A DNA stretch of 64,000 nucleotides. It comes from Weissella hellenica. GTDB taxonomy: Bacteria > Bacillota > Bacilli > Lactobacillales > Lactobacillaceae. Below the pieces are notes generated by a model. It was not told the origin of the DNA, ran no database searches, and was given only the letters and a program-made list of their open reading frames with translations. This document shows positions 47,579 to 57,920 of the stretch, piece by piece; the first letter of the stretch is position 1; each line of letters starts with the position of its first letter. Both the position numbers and the translations under genes were made by a program. Where the stretch lies: the NCBI RefSeq assembly GCF_005405545.1, contig NZ_BJEG01000007.1, forward strand, positions 26,163 to 90,162, given 5' to 3'.

Positions 47579-48559
47579 ATGGAATTGTTCGAACAATTAG
47601 CAGATAAAATTAAAGGGCAAAATAAAACCCTAGTATTTCCAGAAGGTGAAGATCAACGTATTCAAGGAGCTGCAGTTCGTTTAGCAGCTGATGGATTGAT
47701 TAAACCAATTTTATTAGGTAAAAAAGCAAGTATCGATGCAACCGCAAAAAAAAATAATTTTGATTTATCACAAATTACGGTGATTGATATTGCGTCTTAT
47801 CCAAAAGATGATTTTAAAGAGATGGTCCGCGTTTTGGTGGAACGTCGTCATGGTAAGACGGATACAGCAACAGCTAAAAAATGGTTGCGTGATCCAAATT
47901 ATTTTGGGACGCTGCTCGTTTACATGAATCTAGCTGATGGTATGGTTTCAGGTGCCAACCATCCTACTGGAGATACGGTGCGCCCAGCTTTGCAAATTAT
48001 TAAAACTAGCGCTGATGCATCACGTATTTCAGGTACTTTTGTGATGCAACGTAATGATGAACGCTATATTTTTGCGGATGCTGCAATTAACATTGACATT
48101 GACGCCCAAACAATGGCTGAAATTGCCGTACAATCTGCTAAAACAGCACGTGTATTTGGTATTGATCCGAAAGTTGCTATGTTGAGTTTTTCAACTAAAG
48201 GTTCAGCGCGAGCACCACAGGTTGATAAGGTTCAAGAAGCAACTGAAATAGCTAAGCAACTAGCACCAGATTTGCCGTTAGATGGTGAGTTACAATTTGA
48301 TGCTGCCTTTGTACCAGAGGTTGGACAAGCTAAGGCACCTGATTCATTAGTTGCTGGTCATGCAAATGTCTTTGTCTTCCCAGACTTACAATCTGGTAAC
48401 ATTGGTTATAAAATTGCACAACGTTTAGGTGGCTTTGAAGCTATTGGACCAATCTTACAAGGATTAGCACAACCTGTTTCTGACTTGTCACGTGGTGCCA
48501 ACGAAGAAGATGTCTATAAAGTAGCGATTATTACTGCGGCGCAATCAGTCGCCAATTAA
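47579..48559 (+). CDS. pta: phosphate acetyltransferase
   Basis: Converts acetyl-phosphate and CoA to acetyl-CoA. In heterofermentative lactic acid bacteria it consumes the acetyl-phosphate made by phosphoketolase on the route to ethanol. 326 residues of the PTA_PTB family: LVFPEGEDQRIQGAA (~20), MVSGANHPTGDTVRPALQIIK (~128) and DLQSGNIGYKIAQRLG (~280). ATG 47579 stands 10 bases after GAGG; an alternative TTG three codons upstream is possible. TATAAT near 47520. Confidence 0.95.
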   Translation: MELFEQLADKIKGQNKTLVFPEGEDQRIQGAAVRLAADGLIKPILLGKKASIDATAKKNNFDLSQITVIDIASYPKDDFKEMVRVLVERRHGKTDTATAKKWLRDPNYFGTLLVYMNLADGMVSGANHPTGDTVRPALQIIKTSADASRISGTFVMQRNDERYIFADAAINIDIDAQTMAEIAVQSAKTARVFGIDPKVAMLSFSTKGSARAPQVDKVQEATEIAKQLAPDLPLDGELQFDAAFVPEVGQAKAPDSLVAGHANVFVFPDLQSGNIGYKIAQRLGGFEAIGPILQGLAQPVSDLSRGANEEDVYKVAIITAAQSVAN

Positions 48560-48568
48560 ATAAAACAT

Positions 48569-48633
48569 AAAGCGTCGTTTGAGTTCGTTTTAAAAGTCAT
48601 GTAACTTTTAAGAGAATTTAACAGCGCTTTTTT
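48569..48633 (+). terminator. intrinsic terminator of pta
   Basis: Long imperfect stem with AAAGCG/CGCTTT at the base and TTAAAAGT/ACTTTTAA at the top, followed by TTTTTT. Confidence 0.75.
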
Positions 48634-48669
48634 AATAAATATTTTTTCGGTAAAGGTAGGTGGAACAGT

Positions 48670-49647
48670 ATGTGTACAAGTATTTTACAAATTGCAAAAG
48701 ATGGCACACATGTGTTATCACGCACAATGGATTGGCCACAACTTGAAAATTCACCAATGTTTGTGCCAAGAAAGTATAAGTGGCATTCATCTTTTAACAG
48801 ACATTTAATTCAAAATAAATATGCCTTCATTGGCGGTGGTGAGTTAAGCAGTAAAAGAACAGATATTGCAGATGGGGTTAATGAATTTGGTTTAAGTGCG
48901 CAAAAATTGACGTTTGGTAATGGTGCCAATTTTGTGGATGATATTGATAATGACAAGGTTCAAATTGCACCGTTTGAATTTATGTTCTGGTTATTAGGCA
49001 ATTTTAAGTCTGTTGCCGATATGACAGCGCATATTGATCAAATTCAATTGATGTCAGAAAAAAATAGTGTTATCAAATATGGTAACCCAGAATTGCATTA
49101 TGCAGTCACTGATACAACTGGGGCTGTCGTTGTTGTTGAACCGACAACTTGGCCAATGAAAATTGTGGCGAACCCACTAGGGATTGTGACAAACAGTCCC
49201 TATTTTGAGCAACAAATTAAACAGTTAGAAAAATATGTTGAGTTTAAACCAGAATTTAAAGCAGGAACTATTGGTATCAACGTGCCAAAGGTGACAACTG
49301 GGAAACTTTCTGGTAAAGCAACCCCACCAGGCTCATATTCACCAGGCGTTCGTTTTTTGAGAGCGGCTTATTTAAAAGAACGAGCTGATCAGCCTAATGA
49401 TGAGAATGAAGCCATCATAACAAGCTGGCATTTACTTGATAGCGTGACAGTCCCGCAAAATCGAGGACATCAACAAACTTTTTCTGTATATCGTGCAGCT
49501 ACTGTATCAGAAAGTCGTAGCTATTATTTTCAATCGTATCACCAGGGGAGTATTACCAAATTACAATTAACGGATGAAATGCTAGCTTGGACAGAACCAA
49601 TTGTATACGAGGTGCCCGACGAATTATCAGTTAATCAATTGAATTAA
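48670..49647 (+). CDS. choloylglycine hydrolase/penicillin V acylase family Ntn hydrolase
   Basis: Cleaves linear amide bonds, such as conjugated bile salts, penicillin V or N-acyl-homoserine lactones; the true substrate cannot be told from sequence alone. Catalytic Cys2 follows Met1 (MCTSILQI) and is exposed after Met removal; Arg and Asp are in SRTMDWPQ (~17-24), and the later Asn/Arg region is in VTNSPYF (~175) and SPGVRFLRAAY (~225). 325 residues, normal. AGGTAGGTGG precedes the ATG. No signal peptide, so cytoplasmic. Monocistronic. Confidence 0.88.
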   Translation: MCTSILQIAKDGTHVLSRTMDWPQLENSPMFVPRKYKWHSSFNRHLIQNKYAFIGGGELSSKRTDIADGVNEFGLSAQKLTFGNGANFVDDIDNDKVQIAPFEFMFWLLGNFKSVADMTAHIDQIQLMSEKNSVIKYGNPELHYAVTDTTGAVVVVEPTTWPMKIVANPLGIVTNSPYFEQQIKQLEKYVEFKPEFKAGTIGINVPKVTTGKLSGKATPPGSYSPGVRFLRAAYLKERADQPNDENEAIITSWHLLDSVTVPQNRGHQQTFSVYRAATVSESRSYYFQSYHQGSITKLQLTDEMLAWTEPIVYEVPDELSVNQLN

Positions 49648-49771
49648 TCGATTCTGAAATAATTAGGATCAAGAACGCTCAGCAAAATTTATTTTACATG
49701 GGCTTTTTTGTTGGCAGTCTGGCCTGTGGTTAAGCTGTAATCAAAAGGTGAAAAATGGTATACTTTTAATT

Positions 49772-50233
49772 ATGAGAATATTAGTTGAAACAGTGAATGA
49801 AACACAAGAAATAGCTGCAAAATTAGCAAAAAATGTTAAAGCAGGAGATACAATTTTATTATCAGGTGATTTAGGAGCTGGTAAAACCACTTTTACGCAA
49901 GGATTTGCGAAAGCACTGGGTATTAAACGGCCAGTTAAAAGTCCAACCTTTACATTAGTACGTGAATATCAAACAACACAATTTCCTTTGTATCATTTAG
50001 ATGTTTATCGTTTGGGTGAAGAGGGCAACGCTGAAGACCTTGGTCTATCAGAATATTTTGGTGGTGAGGGAGTTGCGTTGGTTGAATGGTCACAATATAT
50101 TAAGCCAGACTTGCCTGATGATGTTTTAAAAATTGTTTTTGAACGTGTCCCAAACTATGACACAAAACGTGTTATTACACTGACAGCAAGTGGTGATAAA
50201 TCAGTCGCCTTGTTGTCTGAAATGGAGAAATAA
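49772..50233 (+). CDS. tsaE: tRNA threonylcarbamoyladenosine biosynthesis ATPase TsaE
   Basis: Assists TsaB-TsaD in forming the t6A37 modification of ANN-decoding tRNAs. Walker A GDLGAGKTTFTQGFAKALG (~31-49), KSPTFTLVREY and LVEWSQY (~105) are typical. From ATG 49772 the protein has 153 residues. There is no ribosome site before it, and TATACT (49759-49764) sits about 8 bases upstream, so the message may be almost leaderless; a GTG at 49748 is a second candidate. Overlaps the GNAT gene by one base. Confidence 0.88.
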   Translation: MRILVETVNETQEIAAKLAKNVKAGDTILLSGDLGAGKTTFTQGFAKALGIKRPVKSPTFTLVREYQTTQFPLYHLDVYRLGEEGNAEDLGLSEYFGGEGVALVEWSQYIKPDLPDDVLKIVFERVPNYDTKRVITLTASGDKSVALLSEMEK

Positions 50234-50745
50234 TGGAAGTTTTTGTTCGTCCAGCTGACCGGCAAGATGCCGTTAATTTAATGCATTTGATTTTTCAACT
50301 GCAAGATGAATCAAATACCTTCATTGTTGAACAAGATCTAAATCAAATTGAAGTGCAGGAAGAAGCGGATAATATTGATATTTTACAAACAACAACCAAT
50401 AATATAATGCTTGTATCCAAAACAGAGACCGGTCAATTAGTTGGGTTAGCATCGGCAGCCGCTATGCCAGGACAACCCAAAGTTGCAGAAATTGGGGTAG
50501 CTGTCATAAATGATTTTCAAGGACATGGATTAGCACAGGCAATGTTAGCAGAATTGTGCGATTGGGCACAGACATTCAGTACAGTCGAAAAAATGATGCT
50601 AACTGTTCAAACTAGTAACGCTGCAGCAATTCATATTTATGAAAAAATAGGATTTAAACGGGTAGTTGGTTCAGAAAAAATGGTTTTAAATAGCGACCAC
50701 GAAAATGTACCGGCTTTTGATATGACTTTAGTAGTCGTAAAGTAA
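50233..50745 (+). CDS. GNAT-family N-acetyltransferase
   Basis: Acetyl-CoA-dependent transferase, 170 residues. The acetyl-CoA loop is seen in EIGVAVINDFQGHGLAQAMLAELCDWA (~88-114, Q/RxxGxG/A as QGHGLA), and the C-terminal part AAIHIYEKIGFKRV is typical. It follows tsaE with a one-base overlap, the same place where RimI-like acetyltransferases are found in other Firmicutes, but the sequence is more like the general aminoacyl- or polyamine-type GNATs. Acceptor unknown. Confidence 0.85.
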   Translation: MEVFVRPADRQDAVNLMHLIFQLQDESNTFIVEQDLNQIEVQEEADNIDILQTTTNNIMLVSKTETGQLVGLASAAAMPGQPKVAEIGVAVINDFQGHGLAQAMLAELCDWAQTFSTVEKMMLTVQTSNAAAIHIYEKIGFKRVVGSEKMVLNSDHENVPAFDMTLVVVK

Positions 50746-50757
50746 TGAGGTGTAAAG

Positions 50758-51291
50758 ATGAATTTTGTCGCAATGGATTTCGAAACGGCTAGCGCTAAAC
50801 GTCATAGTGCAGTCTCACTGGGGTTAGCAATTGTACGTGATAATCAACTTGTTGATGAGTTTTATACGTTGATTAAACCGGATACGATATTCGATAGACG
50901 AAATACAAGTATTCATGGTATTTCAGAAGTAGATGTCATCAATTCACCAGTATTTCCTGAAGTATGGGAAAAGATTAAACAATTTTATACACCTAATCAG
51001 TTGGTTATTGCACACAATGCATCTTTTGATAATAGTGTCTTGCGGGCAACGCTTGCTCATTATGACATTACACAACCACATTATTTATCGTTAGATACTG
51101 TACGGACATCGCGCAAACTTTACCCTCAGTTGACTAATCATAAGTTAAATACAGTTGCTGAAGCATTAGCAATTGATCTACAGCATCATCATAATGCGTT
51201 GGATGATACGGTTGCTGCTACAAAAATATTAGTTAAACAAACAGAAGTTTTTGGTGTAGAACCACTAAAACAATTGGTTAAAGTAATTTGA
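50758..51291 (+). CDS. DnaQ-like 3'-5' exonuclease (epsilon family)
   Basis: 177-residue stand-alone DEDDh exonuclease resembling the proofreading subunit of DNA polymerase III. Exo I MDFETASA (Asp, Glu), Exo II AHNASFDNSVL (Asp) and Exo III HHNALDDTVAA (His and Asp) are intact. AGGTG lies 6 bases before the ATG. Placed between GNAT and murB in an apparent five-gene run. PolC has its own exonuclease domain, so this protein probably serves repair or nucleotide cleanup. Confidence 0.88.
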   Translation: MNFVAMDFETASAKRHSAVSLGLAIVRDNQLVDEFYTLIKPDTIFDRRNTSIHGISEVDVINSPVFPEVWEKIKQFYTPNQLVIAHNASFDNSVLRATLAHYDITQPHYLSLDTVRTSRKLYPQLTNHKLNTVAEALAIDLQHHHNALDDTVAATKILVKQTEVFGVEPLKQLVKVI

Positions 51292-51304
51292 TTGAGGGAA
51301 AAAA

Positions 51305-52198
51305 ATGAAGACGTTGATTGAAATATTTCCAAAGTATAATATTCAAACGGATGTTAAGTTAGGAAATTATACCAACACGCGTGTTGGTGGGCCAGCAGAT
51401 TGGTGCTTTTGGCCAAAGACACAAGCAGAATTAAAAGAAGTTGTGCAATATGCAAATGAACAAAATATTTTGATAACAGTACTAGGAAATGCATCAAATT
51501 TGGTTATTACAGAGGATGGATTATCTGGATTAGTTATTTTCTTGACAGAAATGAAACAGATTAAAGCACTCGGTAATCATATTGTTGTAGAAGCAGGCGC
51601 CTGGATTATTGAAACAGCTCAAATGGCCTATGAATATGCTTTAACAGGTCTAGAATGGGCTGCAGGGATTCCAGGTTCTGTCGGTGGCGCCGTGTTTATG
51701 AATGCGGGTGCTTATGGTGGACAAATTGATCAAGTGTTAGAAAGTACAGATGTGATTACAGCGGATGGTCGGCTCAAAACATATGCAGCAGCAGAGTTAG
51801 CATTTGGTTATCGGCATAGTTTGATTCAAGAAACTGGTGATATTATTGTTAGCGCAACTTTTGTATTAAAGCCGGGGAAAAGGTCAGTTATTGGCGCCAA
51901 AATGGCAGATTATAATGAGCGTCGTGCTCAAAAACAGCCATTAGAATTTCCATCATGTGGTTCAGTATTTAAGCGACCAACTGGATATTTTGCTGGCAAA
52001 TTAATCATGGATGCTGGGCTACAAGGGTATCAAATTGGGGATGCGCAAGTGTCAACTAAACATGCTGGTTTCATTGTAAATCGGGGGCATGCAACAGGAA
52101 GTGATTATGTTAATTTAATTAAACATGTTCAGACAACTGTTTATCAAACATTTAAGGTTGATTTGGAAACTGAAGTTCGAATATTGGGTAGAAAATAG
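51305..52198 (+). CDS. murB: UDP-N-acetylenolpyruvoylglucosamine reductase
   Basis: NADPH/FAD enzyme making UDP-N-acetylmuramic acid, the second committed step of peptidoglycan synthesis. 297 residues: TNTRVGGPADW (~22-32), FAD-binding GSVGGAVFMNAGAYGG (~127-142), catalytic Ser in FPSCGSVFKRP (~220) and Glu in TEVRILGRK at the C terminus. GAGGG precedes the ATG. Confidence 0.95.
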   Translation: MKTLIEIFPKYNIQTDVKLGNYTNTRVGGPADWCFWPKTQAELKEVVQYANEQNILITVLGNASNLVITEDGLSGLVIFLTEMKQIKALGNHIVVEAGAWIIETAQMAYEYALTGLEWAAGIPGSVGGAVFMNAGAYGGQIDQVLESTDVITADGRLKTYAAAELAFGYRHSLIQETGDIIVSATFVLKPGKRSVIGAKMADYNERRAQKQPLEFPSCGSVFKRPTGYFAGKLIMDAGLQGYQIGDAQVSTKHAGFIVNRGHATGSDYVNLIKHVQTTVYQTFKVDLETEVRILGRK

Positions 52199-52219
52199 GA
52201 ATTAAAAAGGAGAGTGCGA

Positions 52220-54277
52220 ATGGCGTTACTACAAACCGTTGTAGGCCTGACATTTTTAGTCGTGTTAGGTAATGTGTTAGGTTATTTTTTTAAAAAAATT
52301 CCGGTTAGTTTATTTCAAATTGCTTTAGGATTATTAGTAGCTATTTTTTTAAATGTTAAAATTGAACTTGATACAGAATGGTTTTTGCTTTTATTTATTG
52401 CGCCTTTGCTTTATTCAGATGCATGGCGTTTCCCCAAAAAAGAGTTATGGGAATTGAGGGGACCAATTTTTGGTAATGCTATCTTATTGGTTTTTATTAC
52501 GACAATTATTGGTGGTTTTTTAATTTATTGGATGGTACCAGAATTACCATTGCCGGTCGCTTTAGCGATTGCAGCTATTTTGTCACCAACTGATCCAGTA
52601 GCTGTATCTGCAATTGCATCGCAAGCAAAGTTACCACCGTCAATTATGCACTTGGTAGCTGGTGAAAGTTTAATTAATGATGCTAGTGGTCTGGTCGGCT
52701 TTAAATTTGCTGTTGCAGCTGCAACAGCTGGTACATTTTCTTTGTGGGAAGCAACGGGCGAGTTTTTCTATGTTTCAATTATGGGAACCTTAGTAGGGGC
52801 TCTAATGGGATTTATCCTTAATGCGATTGGAGATTGGTTATCTTCGCATGGTAATAATGATGTTTCTTTACGAGTTGTTCTACAATTATTCACACCATTT
52901 TTGGTATACATTTTAGCTGAAGAGATTCATGCATCTGGTGTTATTGCAGTAGTTGTTGCGGCCATTATCTTAAATATTCATACAAAATATGATGTGGACT
53001 ATACTGGTGAATTACATGTTGTTGGTATCAACACGTGGAATGTTTTTGGTTATTTATTAAATGGGTACATATTTGTTATATTAGGAATTGAATTCCCCTT
53101 AGCCACACATCTAAGTGCAGCTATCTCACTACCAATGGCATTATTCTATTCAGTGGTAACTTGGCTAATTATTTTCGGTATTCGTGTGACTTGGACTTAT
53201 GTAACGCAATGGGTGCGTTTAAAAAACCACAAAAATGAAACAGCTTCATGGCGAGTGGCCTTAACATCTGGTTTGACTGGTGTGCGTGGAGCTGTTACTA
53301 TGGCCGGTGTGTTATCTGTACCATTGGTAACAGATAGTGGCGCACCTTTTCCACAGCGAGCATTGATGTTGTTCATTGCAGCTATTACGATTATCTTATC
53401 TTTGATTATGGCGATTGTCTTACTACCTATTGTTGGTGGTGAAAAGAAGACACAAGTCCCACCAGGAGCAACTAAAGCGAAAGCGAAAGTTGCTCAGCAT
53501 ATGTCAGAACCTAGAGCGCGTGTCTACGTATTACAGTCGGCTGTTCGTGAGATTGAGGCTCGTCGTCGAGAATCCAATCAAGCGGTTGTTTATGATATTA
53601 TTCGTCGCTATCAAAGTCAAATTAGACAATTGCAACTGCAATTTATGAAAGCTGATAAAATGAGTCCAATTTTGGATGCAGAAATGACGCTACGAGAATT
53701 TGCATTAGAGACAGAACGCGGAGCAGTGCAAAGATTATTAGTAGATGAGCGGATTTCACCCTTAGTGTTTGCTAGTGAAGGCCGTCGTATTGATCGAGCT
53801 GAATCAGAATTAGATGATTTGGTCACACATGATCGTGGTAAACGAACATGGCGTCAAATTCGGCGATTTTTCACTGGCTTTGGTCGGATGATTCGTGTCT
53901 GGTTAAGTGATGATTCCTCAGATAAATTGTTGTCAGAATATCAATTAGCTCGCCATGAGGCATCAAAGGAAGCAATCGCTGCTATTTCGAAATATATCAG
54001 TACCGATGAAGCGCAAAGTTCACATCTTGATCAAACTGCGGCGTATAATTTAATTATTATGTATCGTGCTCAAATTGAACGTGAACGTCATGGTCAATCG
54101 AGTGTTAAAAATGCTGAAGCACTTAAAATGGAGCTCGAATTAATTGGTTTAAATGCGCAGCGTGAAGCAGTACAACATTTGACGGAAGCTCATTTTATAT
54201 CTAGTACAACTAGTTTGAATATCCGTCAAAATATTAACTTTACTGAAGCAGGTATGTTAACTAATTTGGAAGAGTAG
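52220..54277 (+). CDS. CPA1/NhaP-type sodium/proton antiporter
   Basis: Exports sodium in exchange for protons, helping acid and salt tolerance. 685 residues: about 12 transmembrane segments in the first ~410, with the ion-binding ILSPTDPVAVSAI (Asp-Pro, ~121-133) and GESLINDASGLV (~150) motifs, followed by a long ~275-residue cytoplasmic tail, mostly helical and charged, a likely regulatory domain. ATG 52220 after AAGGAGAG is preferred to a GTG two codons upstream. Nine bases before cdaA. Confidence 0.88.
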   Translation: MALLQTVVGLTFLVVLGNVLGYFFKKIPVSLFQIALGLLVAIFLNVKIELDTEWFLLLFIAPLLYSDAWRFPKKELWELRGPIFGNAILLVFITTIIGGFLIYWMVPELPLPVALAIAAILSPTDPVAVSAIASQAKLPPSIMHLVAGESLINDASGLVGFKFAVAAATAGTFSLWEATGEFFYVSIMGTLVGALMGFILNAIGDWLSSHGNNDVSLRVVLQLFTPFLVYILAEEIHASGVIAVVVAAIILNIHTKYDVDYTGELHVVGINTWNVFGYLLNGYIFVILGIEFPLATHLSAAISLPMALFYSVVTWLIIFGIRVTWTYVTQWVRLKNHKNETASWRVALTSGLTGVRGAVTMAGVLSVPLVTDSGAPFPQRALMLFIAAITIILSLIMAIVLLPIVGGEKKTQVPPGATKAKAKVAQHMSEPRARVYVLQSAVREIEARRRESNQAVVYDIIRRYQSQIRQLQLQFMKADKMSPILDAEMTLREFALETERGAVQRLLVDERISPLVFASEGRRIDRAESELDDLVTHDRGKRTWRQIRRFFTGFGRMIRVWLSDDSSDKLLSEYQLARHEASKEAIAAISKYISTDEAQSSHLDQTAAYNLIIMYRAQIERERHGQSSVKNAEALKMELELIGLNAQREAVQHLTEAHFISSTTSLNIRQNINFTEAGMLTNLEE

Positions 54278-54285
54278 GAGTTAAG

Positions 54286-55119
54286 ATGAATTTTGATATT
54301 GAGACCCTGTTAAAAAGCATAAGTATTGTCCGTATTATTGATGTGCTCATCGTTTGGTGGGTACTATATCGATTAATGATGTTGATTCGCGGGACCAAGG
54401 CAATAACCTTGTTGCGTGGTGTGGCGATTGTTATTATTGTGAAAATTATTAGTTGGTATTTTGGTCTAGCCACAATTTCATGGTTAACCGATCAAGTTAT
54501 TAATTGGGGAGTGATTGCTTTAGTTATTGTATTTCAACCTGAGATTCGTCGAGGACTAGAACATCTAGGTCGTTCCGGGTTGTTTAGACAAAAGCAAGCT
54601 TATCAATCAGAAATGCGTTTGGTAAATGAATTAGATGATGCCATTCAATATATGTCAAAGCGCCGCATTGGTGCCTTGATTTCAATTGAAATGGAAACTG
54701 GTTTAGAAGAATATATTGAAACAGGTATTCCAATTGATGCAGAAATATCTAGTCAATTATTAATTAATACGTTTATTCCAAATACACCTTTACATGATGG
54801 TGCAGTGATACTAAAAGATAGTCGTTTGGCAACTGCTGCAGCTTATTTGCCATTATCAGATAGTGCCACAATTCCTAAAGAATTAGGAACGCGTCATCGT
54901 GCCTCTGTTGGGATTTCTGAAGTAACAGATGCATTAACGATTGTTGTTTCTGAAGAGACCGGTGCAGTATCAATTACGAGAAATTCGGAATTGATGCAAT
55001 CGTTGTCACGTGAAGATTACCGTAAGTATCTTACCCGCCAATTGGTTACTTCAGATGAAGAAGCTGATAAGTCATGGTGGACACAAGTGCAATCTTTTTT
55101 AAAGCGAGGAGATAAGTGA
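54286..55119 (+). CDS. cdaA: diadenylate cyclase CdaA
   Basis: Synthesises the essential second messenger c-di-AMP from two ATP; it controls potassium and osmolyte transport and links to cell-wall growth. 277 residues: three N-terminal membrane helices (~15-85), then the DAC domain with LHDGAVIL (DGA motif, ~170) and GTRHRASVGISE (RHR motif, ~205). First of cdaA-cdaR-glmM, the conserved Firmicute order; start 9 bases after the antiporter stop with AGGAG upstream. Confidence 0.95.
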   Translation: MNFDIETLLKSISIVRIIDVLIVWWVLYRLMMLIRGTKAITLLRGVAIVIIVKIISWYFGLATISWLTDQVINWGVIALVIVFQPEIRRGLEHLGRSGLFRQKQAYQSEMRLVNELDDAIQYMSKRRIGALISIEMETGLEEYIETGIPIDAEISSQLLINTFIPNTPLHDGAVILKDSRLATAAAYLPLSDSATIPKELGTRHRASVGISEVTDALTIVVSEETGAVSITRNSELMQSLSREDYRKYLTRQLVTSDEEADKSWWTQVQSFLKRGDK

Positions 55120-55120
55120 T

Positions 55121-56089
55121 ATGAAATGGCATACGGATAAAATAGTATATGGCCTTTTGACTCTAGCTGTTGCTGTCTTTATGTCCGCTTATACTGATTC
55201 ACAAGCGTCATCTAATCGACGGACGGATAATCAAACAGAAGGTTTTGCAAATATTAGTAAAATAGCATCATCTAAAACTGATAAAGTAACAGTACCCATT
55301 CAATTTACGGGCATTAATACAGATGACTTTTACATTAGTGGTGCACCAGATAACGTTGAAGTGAGTGTTAGTGGACCAGCAGCGTTAGTTACTGCGGCTA
55401 AAAATACAAAAAATTTTCAAGTAGCAGCTAATTTAAAAAATTTATCTGATGGTACACATACAGTAACGTTAAAAGTAGTTGGATTAAATAAGGACTTAAC
55501 TTATAAAATAAAACAACCCAAAGTAAATTTGACAATCTATAAGCGAACGTCATCTTATTATTCAGTAAAAACAAATTATAATAAGGAAGCAATCGCTGAT
55601 GGTTACACGGTAGGTACTGTGACAAGTTCAGTTAATAATGTACAAATCATGGGCCGGCAAAATGCCATCAATGCTGTAGATAGTGTGGTGGCAAATGTAC
55701 AGTTAGAACGTGATACAAAAAAGACAACAAAACAAAAAGTCACTTTGCAAGCAGTTGATGTGAATAACAATCCCGTTGACGTTGCCGTGTCACCACAAGA
55801 TACAACTGTAAAAATCCCGATAGAGAAGGGGAATGGTACGAAACAAGTACCGTTAGATCTAAAAACAAAGAATGGCAATGCTACTGAATTTACACTATCT
55901 GGTTCAGTAAACGAAGTTGCTGTAAAAGGCAATGTTGATGTGTTAAATAAATTAAAGAGCGTCCAAGCGGTCGTTGATTTATCAAACATTACAGCAGAAA
56001 GTGAACAAGAAGTGACAGTTAAGGTACCAGATGGTGCTGAGAGTGTAGAACCCAAGACAGTATCAGTAGTTGTTACACCTAAGGAGTAA
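55121..56089 (+). CDS. cdaR: CdaA regulatory protein CdaR (YbbR-domain)
   Basis: Membrane-anchored regulator of CdaA exposed on the cell surface. 322 residues with one N-terminal hydrophobic helix (~8-25) and about three to four YbbR beta repeats of ~85 residues (visible at ~55-135, 140-225 and 232-320, each with V..V..G-type strands such as [16 protein letters not shown]). Starts one base after cdaA with the ribosome site in the end of that gene. Confidence 0.9.
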   Translation: MKWHTDKIVYGLLTLAVAVFMSAYTDSQASSNRRTDNQTEGFANISKIASSKTDKVTVPIQFTGINTDDFYISGAPDNVEVSVSGPAALVTAAKNTKNFQVAANLKNLSDGTHTVTLKVVGLNKDLTYKIKQPKVNLTIYKRTSSYYSVKTNYNKEAIADGYTVGTVTSSVNNVQIMGRQNAINAVDSVVANVQLERDTKKTTKQKVTLQAVDVNNNPVDVAVSPQDTTVKIPIEKGNGTKQVPLDLKTKNGNATEFTLSGSVNEVAVKGNVDVLNKLKSVQAVVDLSNITAESEQEVTVKVPDGAESVEPKTVSVVVTPKE

Positions 56090-56096
56090 GAAAGTT

Positions 56097-57455
56097 ATGG
56101 TTGAATTACATTATTTTGGAACAGATGGCGTACGCGGGATTGCTAATAAAGAATTGACACCTGAATTAGCATTTCGATTAGGTCGTATGGGTGGTGCTGT
56201 ATTAACACGCCACGCCGTTGATCATCGCCCACGTGTATTAGTAGGACGTGATACACGTATGTCAGGCCAAATGTTGGAATATGCACTAATTGCAGGTTTA
56301 TTATCTGTTGGTATTGAAATTCAACGATTAGACGTTATTTCAACGCCAGGTGTTGCGTACTTAGTACGTGCCCAAAAAGCTGATGCGGGTGCTCAAATTA
56401 CAGCATCTCATAATCCAGCTGAAGATAATGGGATTAAATTCTTTGGTTCTGATGGTATGAAACTATCTGATGAGCTGGAAGCTGAAATTGAAGCTTTATT
56501 AGATGCACCAGAAGATACATTACCTCGTCCAGCAGCAGAGGGTCTCGGATCCGTTTCTGATTTTAAGGAAGGAACTGCTAAATATTTGGAATATTTACAA
56601 ACAACTATTCCAAGTAATCTTGATGGTATGAAGTTAGCTATTGATGCTGCTAATGGTGCTACATCTGGTTTGGTAGCTAATTTATTTGCAGATATGGGTG
56701 CTGATTTTGAAACGATGGGAACCAATCCAGACGGACTTAATATTAATAAAAATGTTGGCTCAACTCACCCAGAAACATTGGCTAAATTTGTTTTGGAACA
56801 TGATGCACAAGTTGGTCTTGCTTTTGATGGCGATGGTGATCGTTTGATTGCAGTGGATGAAAAGGGACAAATTGTTGATGGTGACCAGATTATGTTCATT
56901 GTTGGTAAGTTTATGTCGGGTCATGGTCGTCTAAAGCAAGATACAATTGTTACAACTGTTATGTCTAACATTGGTATGTATAAAGCGATGTCTGCTAATG
57001 ATATGCACTCAGTTAAGACTGCTGTTGGTGATCGTTATGTCGTTGAAGAAATGCTCAAATCTGGTTATAACTTGGGTGGTGAACAATCTGGACATGTTGT
57101 GTTTTTGGATTGGGCAACAACCGGTGATGGTATGTTAACAGCCTTGCAATTACTACACGTAATGCAAGAGACTGATAAATCATTATCAGAATTAGCAGCC
57201 GAAATGACTATTTATCCACAAAAATTAGTCAATGTTAAAGTGCAAGATAAAAAAGAAGCTTTAGATAATGAGGCTATTAAACAAGTGATTAATAGTGTTG
57301 AAGCTGAAATGGGAGATGAAGGTCGTGTACTAGTACGTCCTTCAGGAACACAGGATTTGTTGCGAGTTATGGCAGAAGCACCAACCCAAGAGTCTGTTGA
57401 CGCATATGTTGATCAAATTGTTGCTGTTGTGCAACAAGAAGTTGGTGTTCAATAA
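56097..57455 (+). CDS. glmM: phosphoglucosamine mutase
   Basis: Converts glucosamine 6-phosphate to glucosamine 1-phosphate for UDP-GlcNAc and peptidoglycan; in several Firmicutes GlmM also binds and inhibits CdaA. 452 residues: N-terminal [11 protein letters not shown], catalytic phosphoserine in [17 protein letters not shown] (~100), metal loop DGDGDR (~240) and C-terminal phosphate-binding [15 protein letters not shown] at 56097 with AAGGAG upstream; a longer in-frame start overlaps cdaR and is rejected. Its stop TAA overlaps the next ATG. Confidence 0.96.
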   Translation: MVELHYFGTDGVRGIANKELTPELAFRLGRMGGAVLTRHAVDHRPRVLVGRDTRMSGQMLEYALIAGLLSVGIEIQRLDVISTPGVAYLVRAQKADAGAQITASHNPAEDNGIKFFGSDGMKLSDELEAEIEALLDAPEDTLPRPAAEGLGSVSDFKEGTAKYLEYLQTTIPSNLDGMKLAIDAANGATSGLVANLFADMGADFETMGTNPDGLNINKNVGSTHPETLAKFVLEHDAQVGLAFDGDGDRLIAVDEKGQIVDGDQIMFIVGKFMSGHGRLKQDTIVTTVMSNIGMYKAMSANDMHSVKTAVGDRYVVEEMLKSGYNLGGEQSGHVVFLDWATTGDGMLTALQLLHVMQETDKSLSELAAEMTIYPQKLVNVKVQDKKEALDNEAIKQVINSVEAEMGDEGRVLVRPSGTQDLLRVMAEAPTQESVDAYVDQIVAVVQQEVGVQ

Positions 57456-57769
57456 TGGCAGAAGCCTTTCAAACCTTAGATATTATTGAAGAAATCACAC
57501 GTAATGATGGTTCCTCGTATAAAGAAATTGGTAATTTATTACATAATGGTCAATCAGAATATGCGGTTGAAGAGGGCATGATTAAAAAAGTGCGTATTTT
57601 GAAAATTAATATTCCACATTCTACTAATGTAATAAAATATGAAAAATTTGTGAATGAAAGTTTTGAGATTCCAACCAACGTTGCCATTTCTGAGTTTACT
57701 GAATGGCAACGTTCACCAGAAATGGATGAATTAGTAGAAAAAATTTTAGCAGAAAATAAAGTTAGTTAG
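57455..57769 (+). CDS. hypothetical protein co-transcribed with glmM, 104 aa
   Basis: Not recognised. Soluble, acidic, starting [20 protein letters not shown], with no motif or membrane helix. It begins in the glmM stop codon (TAATG), so it is translationally coupled to the c-di-AMP/GlcNAc operon and is the last gene before the terminator. That position suggests a link to cell-wall precursors but gives no direct function. Confidence 0.65.
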   Translation: MAEAFQTLDIIEEITRNDGSSYKEIGNLLHNGQSEYAVEEGMIKKVRILKINIPHSTNVIKYEKFVNESFEIPTNVAISEFTEWQRSPEMDELVEKILAENKVS

Positions 57770-57778
57770 TTATAGTTT

Positions 57779-57843
57779 AAGAGCTAGAAAGTTTTGTTGT
57801 TAGTCCTAATTTTTAGGACAATATAAATTTTCTAGCTCTTTTT
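57779..57843 (+). terminator. intrinsic terminator of the cdaA-cdaR-glmM operon
   Basis: AAGAGCTAGAAA pairs with TTTCTAGCTCTT with an inner GTCCTAA/TTAGGAC hairpin; T run follows. Confidence 0.9.
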
Positions 57844-57920
57844 ATATTGCTTTTTAACCGTTCTAAATGGAATTTTGGTATTATAAAGGGATAAGCTATT
57901 TAGTGAAAGGCTGGTTGGTC

